NCBI GenBank assembly: GCA_013423325.1
Contig: BLJB01000171.1
Location: 1-64,000, forward strand
DNA length: 64,000 nt
Direction of reading: 5' to 3'
Source of the DNA: Usnea hakonensis
Lineage: Eukaryota; Ascomycota; Lecanoromycetes; Lecanorales; Parmeliaceae
Part shown: positions 58,486-64,000 of the stretch, one piece after another
How positions within the stretch are numbered: the first letter of the stretch is position 1
Layout: every line of letters starts with the position of its first letter
The notes under the pieces: generated by a model
The model's input: only the letters and a program-made list of their open reading frames with translations
Databases searched by the model: none
Told to the model about the DNA's origin: nothing
Program-made: the position numbers and the translations under genes

Positions 58486-61061
58486 ATGATAGTACGCACT
58501 TTTACCATGGCTAAATCTTTGAACGAGTCTCTGGCCAACTCGCAGCCTCCCGTGTCCGATGCCGGTCGTTCCTCGCCTAAAAGTACACAGCAGTCGTACT
58601 CCGCTGCGCAGCGAGAACCTTTAGCATCGCATGGAGTAAGGCACCAACCGGGCATCACATTCGCCGCTCAGGACAAGCTCCCGAGACTCCCAATACCAGA
58701 TCTCGAAAGCACCCTCAAAAAATACCAGGATGTGCTCCGACCACTCCAAAGCAAACGTGAACAAGAAGATACCGCTGCGGCGGCACAAGAGTTCTTCAAA
58801 GGTGAAGGTCTTGAGCTGCAAGCGAGACTTAAGAAATATGCCACCGGGAAAACAAGCTACATCGAGCAATTTTGTACGTCTTCAAACAATCTTCTTAACT
58901 ATGTGCTTGCGACTTCCGGCGTTTTCGAGACTGACAGCTTTCTATCAGGGTACGACTCTTATCTGAACTTTGACAATCCCGTCGTTCTGAACCTTAATCC
59001 ATTCTTCCTTCTTGAGGATGACCCGACGCCAGCTCGAAATAATCAAGTCACACGTGCCGCGTCTCTAGTTATATCTGCTCTATGTTTCGTTCGCGCTGTC
59101 CGCAAGGAAGAGCTACCACCAGACACATTGAAAGGGAGCCCACTATGTATGTACCAGTATTCGAGACTCTTTGGCACCGCTCGCGTACCAACAGAGAATG
59201 GATGTCATATTGGGCAAGATAGCAGCGCGAAGCATGTTGTCGTGCTTTGTAAGGGGCAATTCTATTGGTTCGATGTTTTAGACAACAAAGCAGACCTCAT
59301 CATGACAGAGAAAGATATGGCACTGAACTTGCAGGTCATTGTCGACGATGCCGAGGAGACACCAATTCCAGATGCCGCGAGAGGTGCTCTTGGGGTACTA
59401 AGTACTGAGAACCGAAAAATCTGGTCAGGTCTTCGTGATGTCCTAACCAGAGACGCCGACTCAAACAACGCCGACTGTCTAGGCATTGTGGATTCTGCTT
59501 TGTTCATCTTGTGTCTTGACTATACCGAGCCACAAACAAGCGCCCAGCTCTGCGGGAACATGCTCTGCGGCACGAACGAGGTTGTGAAAGGCGTCCAAGT
59601 TGGGACTTGCACGAATCGATGGTACGATAAACTGCAGATCATTGTATGCAAGAATGGTAGTGCAGGTATCAATTTTGAGCATACCGGCGTCGATGGTCAC
59701 ACAGTTCTACGATTTGCTAGCGACGTTTACACAGACACCATTCTACGATTCGCTAAGAGTATCAACGGGCAGGCGCCCAGTTTGTGGGCATCGGACAGTC
59801 CCGACCCATCAAAAAGGGATCCAGATAGCTTTGGAGACGTCAGCACAACGCCACATAAGTTAGAATGGGACATGCTACCGGAGCTCAGTACTGCATTACG
59901 GTTTGCTGAAACAAGGCTAGCGGATCTTATTCAGCAAAACGAATTCCAAACATTGGAATTCACTGGATACGGAAAGAATTTCATGACCTCAAGCGGGTTT
60001 TCTCCAGACGCTTTCGTCCAAATGGCATTCCAAGCCGCCTATTACGGTCTCTATGGCCGTGCGGAAAATGTCTACGAGCCAGCTATGACCAAAGTCTTTC
60101 TCCACGGCAGGACCGAAGCCATACGTGCCGTCTCTCCAGAGTCTGCGGACTTCGTTCGCACCTTTTGGGGCGAGAATCCTGCCACCCAAAAGGTCGAGAC
60201 TCTGCGAAAAGCAGCACTAAAGCATACAGCCCATACAAAAGAATGTGCCAAAGCGCTGGGTCAAGACCGCCACCTGTATGCTCTTTACTGCGTCTGGCAG
60301 CGCGCCGTCGACGAAGAAGGGGCCGAGGCTGCAAGCAGCAATGGCCTGAGCTCGAATGGCTACTCGAGCCCAGTAGACGCGGGGTCAGAGGTTGGATCTC
60401 CCAACCGTAATTCTTTCGCCAAAGAAGACCGTTCCGTTTCGCCGTCTCCGCATGCCAAGCAGCCTACTCAACAGATGCCTGGCCTGTTCGCCGACAGCGG
60501 GTGGGAAAAAATCAACACAACCATCATCTCCACCTCCAACTGTGGCAATCCTGCCCTCAGACACTTCGGGTTTGGTCCTAGCTCCGCAGACGGCTTTGGT
60601 ATTGGTTACATTATCAAAGATGATTCAATATCTATTTGTGCAAGTAGCAAGCACAGACAGACGAAACGATTCATTGATGCACTGGAGGGCTATTTTCTGG
60701 AGATTAGAAGACTCCTAAAGTTGACCATGCAAAAGAATAGGAGTCCAAAGGCTAGCCGAGCGAGGGAGGCGGAGAGACCAGATGTTATGCCAAAGAGAGG
60801 GAGGGCGATCAAGGGAGAAAACGAGCCTGTCGACGATGTGAAGGAGGAGAGTGACGATGATGGATTGGGTGGTTGTGAGTATTCCCCAAGCGATCTTTTG
60901 GGACATATTGCTGATAATGTTCACCAGACGGCTTCTTCGATGCGGGCATGCTGCTTCAAGCGCTCAAGGCTAGCCAAGAGGGAAAAAATAGGCCGAGCGA
61001 GAAGGCAATAGGCAATGCGCGACGGGCTATTGGGAAGAAATTGAGGTTGAGCGAGTACTAG
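58486..61061 (+). CDS. Carnitine O-acetyltransferase (Yat/FacC type)
   Basis: Transfers acetyl groups between CoA and carnitine, moving acetyl units between compartments during growth on acetate or fatty acids. Exons 58486-58873, 58949-60874 and 60928-61061 give 815 aa. The first intron (75 nt) has no in-frame stop but removing it restores the family segment EQFWYDSYLNFDNPVVLNLNPFF. Other family marks are PLCMYQYSRLFGTARVP, the catalytic His374 in NFEHTGVDGHT, QMAFQAAYYGLYGR, VYEPAMTKVFLHGRTEA and SNCGNPALRHFGFGP. The C-terminal exon reads YGFFDAGMLLQALKASQEG. A 70-residue Ser-rich insert sits before PGLFADSGWE, and a Lys/Glu-rich tail follows the catalytic domain. ATG 58507 (ACCATGG context) is an equally good start. 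No mitochondrial presequence or C-terminal SKL/AKL signal is seen, so a cytosolic form is likeliest. Confidence 0.92.
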
Positions 61062-61144
61062 GCTGTCATTGTAAAAGCGCGTTGGAGGGTAAGATTTACA
61101 AGCAACTTCTGGAGGCAAATGCCAGGAACGCAATAGCGAGTGGC

Positions 61145-62483
61145 TTAGTTACTGTCACTTCCCATTAGCTCTGCCAATTCTCTTTCCTCGTCGTCTGTCA
61201 TCAGCCCCTTCTTTTGTGCTACCTCCTCTTCCTTCTCAGCCCCCTTCTCTGCCTCGTCAGCTTCCCTCACGGCCTTGCCCAGATCCTCGGCCTTTAACGA
61301 CCATCGCCTGATAGTAGCGTCTATGCTCACTGTCACCACCATCTGACCTATCAACACCATCCCTGTGATTTCGTCAAAATGGCCGGAGAATTTATGGTGC
61401 AACTTGCCACTCGCCCTGTGCCAAATCTTCAAATCTTCATCTCTTCCTGCGCTCAGGACCCAACCACCTCTTTCGTCGACGGCCACTGCTCGGACGTAGT
61501 CTCCATGAACGAGCATGGTGTCAGCTTGCCACCCTCTTTCCCTTGCCAGGCACTTGACGCTACCGTCGGCGCTTGCCGTCCATAAGTCGTCGTCAGCATC
61601 GAAATATAATCTGTAGACGCTAGTCTCGTGCTGGAGGATAGGTTTGTCCGTCTCCACTTCACTAGCGGTAGAGAAGTCGTTGCTGATACACCACCTCCTA
61701 ATTTCTCTGTCGCTCCCCGCACTCAATATCGCTATCGATGTCTCATCATGTTCCGCTAACGGCGATGATGGGCACGTAATGGGGTCGACAGCCAAGTCCA
61801 AAATCCCTCTCGTGTGCCCTCCTTTCAGAGTGTGTAGCTTTTCGCCGGATGTTATATCCCAGAGGATGATGGAAGCATCTGCCGAGCCAGATATGAGAAC
61901 CTCGGTACCATTGACACGAACGCAAAGAAGAGCTTTCACGAAGTCGGAATGGCCAAAGTAGCGGCGCTTCAAGGCTCGCGAAGTTGTATTCCAGGACCAG
62001 ATTGATTTATCCCAGCATCCAGCGAAGATGGAGTCACTGCTGGATGTGGTTGAGAAGGCGAGCGAGGTCAGGGGTGCCGTCGGTCCACGATAGACATGGG
62101 AGGTTTCAGCAGCCTTTGAAAAGCAGAGCTCTTAGCGGGACATCAAGTTATGTATCGACAAGGTCACAGATCATCTCACCCACTTCGAGTACTACCCTTC
62201 TTGCTGTCCCAGCACTTTCAGCTACGTAGACAGCATCGAGGTCGCCAGGATAGCAGATGACGGCGAGGATTTTACTTTGCAGACGGATTGGAGAGCCATG
62301 GTGGTTTTTGGCTTTGAGGCTTTTGCGGCTGATTTCTGCTAGAGAATGACTGGCGAGAGGTCAGTGGCTACAAGTGTTTTTCTTTCCGCTCCGCCCTTTT
62401 TCTTCCCCTCAATATTTTCAATGTCGACAGGAGGGAAGCTACCTGGTTTGGAAGAAATGATCTGGATCTGAGGATTTGGACAT
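61145..62483 (-). CDS. WD40-repeat protein, function unknown
   Basis: Exons 62483-62443, 62349-62184 and 62113-61145 give 391 aa. It forms a seven-bladed-propeller-like set of WD repeats: TAPLTSLAFSTTSSDSIFAGCWDKSIWSWN, FVKALLCVRVNGTEVLISGSADASIILWD, ILSAGSDREIRRW, VYRLYFDADDDLWTASADGSVKCLA, VRAVAVDERGGWVLSAGRDEDLKIWH and ITGMVLIGQMVVTVSIDATIRRWSL. The C-terminus is charged (EKGAEKEEEVAQKKG) and ends EERELAELMGSDSN, a pattern seen in ascomycete WD proteins of this size. Two introns (93 and 70 nt) were placed by phase; the second needs a GTGGGT donor. Partner and process are not evident. Only 83 bp separate its stop from that of the convergent carnitine acetyltransferase gene. Confidence 0.85.
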
Positions 62484-63806
62484 TTTCCTGCGAGGCGGAT
62501 GTGTCGTGCAGATGAGGTCCTCAAGGGATGCACAACACTGAATACCTAGTCAGACACGCCTACTGTAAATTACAATGCTGAAGTGGTTGTGAGCCAACAT
62601 TGTGAACGCATCTGCAGTGTACGAGTACAGCATACATATATTTAACGTCTTCCCTTCATACTACCTTGTGTTTCGCCAAGTCCTCCTGTCTACAGTCTTC
62701 CACTTCAAATTGACTTGTACTTCAAAGTGGACAGTGTCTTATCCTGTCGGTATACGGCTTGTCCGTTCTGCTACTCTGTCGCGGATGGCTTGATCCATCA
62801 TTCCATCTAAGCTCCAACCATCTAGCCCTCCACCTAGTCTTCCACCTAGTCTTCCACCCAGTGACTCAAGGCAGCAGCTATCATAACGAAGCCTAGGAAG
62901 TTCGAGCAGTGACAAAGTATATATTACTTATTGAGGAAGAAAAGCTCGATTTGAAGAAAAGACAACTTGCTAAATGTAAGACTGCTCCACAAGGAATGGG
63001 GCGCCGTCGACAAACCAGCGAAGATACCCATCTACAGGGCCGCAGAGTCAACAAGGACAATTTCGTGAAGCTCGATATGGTGGTAATGTCGTACGGGCTA
63101 CCGCTTTGGCCTCAAACATACCCTACTCTAGTGGCTAACGGCAGTGAACTCCTTCACATTGCTTGTACTCGCGTTAGAGGTCATATTGACACCCTCATAA
63201 AGTAGGCTGCTCTCAGAAAACACCCCCAAACAACATTACCGAGCAGACTTATACTTCTGAAGCGGGAGCGTGTGTAAAGATCCTCTCCAATATTTGCAAG
63301 GCATAGCCGATTTCTTCATTCCATATCAAGATGATAACCTTTTGCAGGACTTCTCGAATGTTGATCGAACAGCCATGTCGTTCCATTCTCCTTGGTTTCT
63401 CACACACACACATATATATAGACATAATTGCATAGCGATCAGTGACGCTTGCATAGTCAAGTCACTCCATTAGGGAAACACCCACTATCCACGACTTCTC
63501 TTCGCATGTTTCCCTGATGACGATCCATTGGTACTGAGGGTGTTTTGCCTCATTCTAAGCCTGTCCAAGGATCGAGCCTGCGAGAAATGCATTTAATCCC
63601 CAATTAGGCTAAGTTCAAGTATCAGAGCAGAAATTTGCTCACATCTAATCCTTTAGTGCATTATTTCGTACGAGAACAAATCCTCCGAGTCGCTCTTGCG
63701 ATCCCACATCACTGCTGGTACCCAAAATACTCTGTCAATCCATACTCGAACCATTCCTAGAAATCCAATCAGAAGACCTATACAGCTTCGAAACTTACCA
63801 AAGCAA
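62484..63806. other. Intergenic, 1.3 kb
   Basis: Upstream region of the WD40 gene and of the membrane-protein gene at the window end. A short tandem of CCACCTAGTCTT-like units is at 62825-62860. An open frame at 62909-63205 has no homology. No RNA gene is seen. Confidence 0.4.
62825..62860. repeat. Short tandem repeat, CCACCTAGTCTT units
   Basis: Three consecutive 12-bp copies differing at a few bases (CCTCCACCTAGTCTTCCACCTAGTCTTCCACCCAGT region). It is an ordinary minisatellite seed. Confidence 0.7.
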
Positions 63807-64000
63807 ATGGCTTCGGAGCATGATTCTCCTGTCCACGTTAGAATTTCGTTCCGCGCCCTCATCTTCGCCCCTTTGATCGTGGTTGGGCTCCTCGTTCTGC
63901 TCGCTTCTTGGTTGGCCATTCTCAGCCTTTTCTCCTGGCTGTCGTCCAAGATTCAGGAGTACCGTGCGCGGCGACGCATCGACGATGCTCTTGCACGAAC
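63807..64000 (+). CDS. N-terminal part of a membrane protein (runs off the window)
   Basis: ATG 63807 opens a frame that continues past 64000. After a short polar start (MASEHDSPVHVRISFRAL) comes a strong hydrophobic stretch (IFAPLIVVGLLVLLASWLAILSLFSWL) and then a basic, helical segment (KIQEYRARRRIDDAL). One transmembrane helix with a positive cytosolic flank is clear; the protein family cannot be told from 64 residues. The minus-strand open frame 63653-63949 is its shadow. Confidence 0.55.
   Translation, partial: MASEHDSPVHVRISFRALIFAPLIVVGLLVLLASWLAILSLFSWLSSKIQEYRARRRIDDALAR

Overview
The window is nuclear DNA from a filamentous ascomycete (Pezizomycotina, most likely Leotiomycetes by the feel of the proteins; the class is an inference). 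Genes sit on both strands, carry short introns (mostly 46-75 nt, GTRNGT donors, CTRAC/CTAAC branch sites close to the AG), and encode clearly fungal proteins. About 21 protein genes can be modelled; exon joins were checked by phase and each final CDS length is divisible by three. Nearly all look like housekeeping genes. There is no sign of a biosynthetic gene cluster, rRNA, convincing tRNA or intact transposon.

Layout. 0.2-2.8 kb (+): MFS sugar transporter. 3.5-5.9 (+): PMT2-type protein O-mannosyltransferase. 6.8-7.8 (+): conserved protein of unknown role. 8.3-9.2 (-): Rab11/Ypt31 GTPase with a 13-nt micro-exon. 9.2-12.4: gene-free. 12.4-13.9 (+): secreted or membrane-anchored cysteine-containing protein. 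16.0-18.6 (+): large uncharacterised protein. 19.2-21.7 (-): GH85 cytosolic ENGase. 23.9-24.9 (+): Erd2 K/HDEL receptor. 25.1-26.3 (-): XRCC4/Lif1. 26.7-29.9 (+): Byr4/Bfa1, broken by an assembly gap. 30.2-32.6 (-): complex I 78 kDa subunit. 33.5-35.2 (-): Sly41-like triose-phosphate-translocator family protein. 35.8-38.8 (+): S9 prolyl-oligopeptidase-like hydrolase. 39.4-42.2 (+): Pumilio protein. 42.9-43.5 (-): small KPWE-motif protein (Pex39-like). 43.9-46.1 (+): Scd6/LSM14. 46.4-47.8 (-): Rad57. 48.1-48.6 (+): CENP-W. 49.5-54.1 (-): KDM4-type JmjN/JmjC histone demethylase. 55.4-57.1 (-): YAG7-type RGG protein. 58.5-61.1 (+): carnitine acetyltransferase. 61.1-62.5 (-): WD40 protein. 63.8-end (+): 5' part of a membrane protein.

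The genes do not form one pathway. Themes that recur by chance or local order are secretory-pathway glycosylation and traffic (PMT2, Rab11, Erd2, ENGase, Sly41-like), chromosome maintenance (XRCC4, Rad57, CENP-W, KDM4, Byr4) and mRNA control (Pumilio, Scd6). Head-to-head pairs with short shared promoters are KPWE protein/Scd6 (393 bp) and Rad57/CENP-W (285 bp).

The most useful observations are the tiny genes and micro-exons that simple ORF calling misses (CENP-W, Rab11, Scd6, Erd2, YAG7), two stop-free introns of length 3n, an artefactual NN gap inside byr4 flanked by a duplicated 8-mer, and several strong inverted repeats in intergenic DNA.
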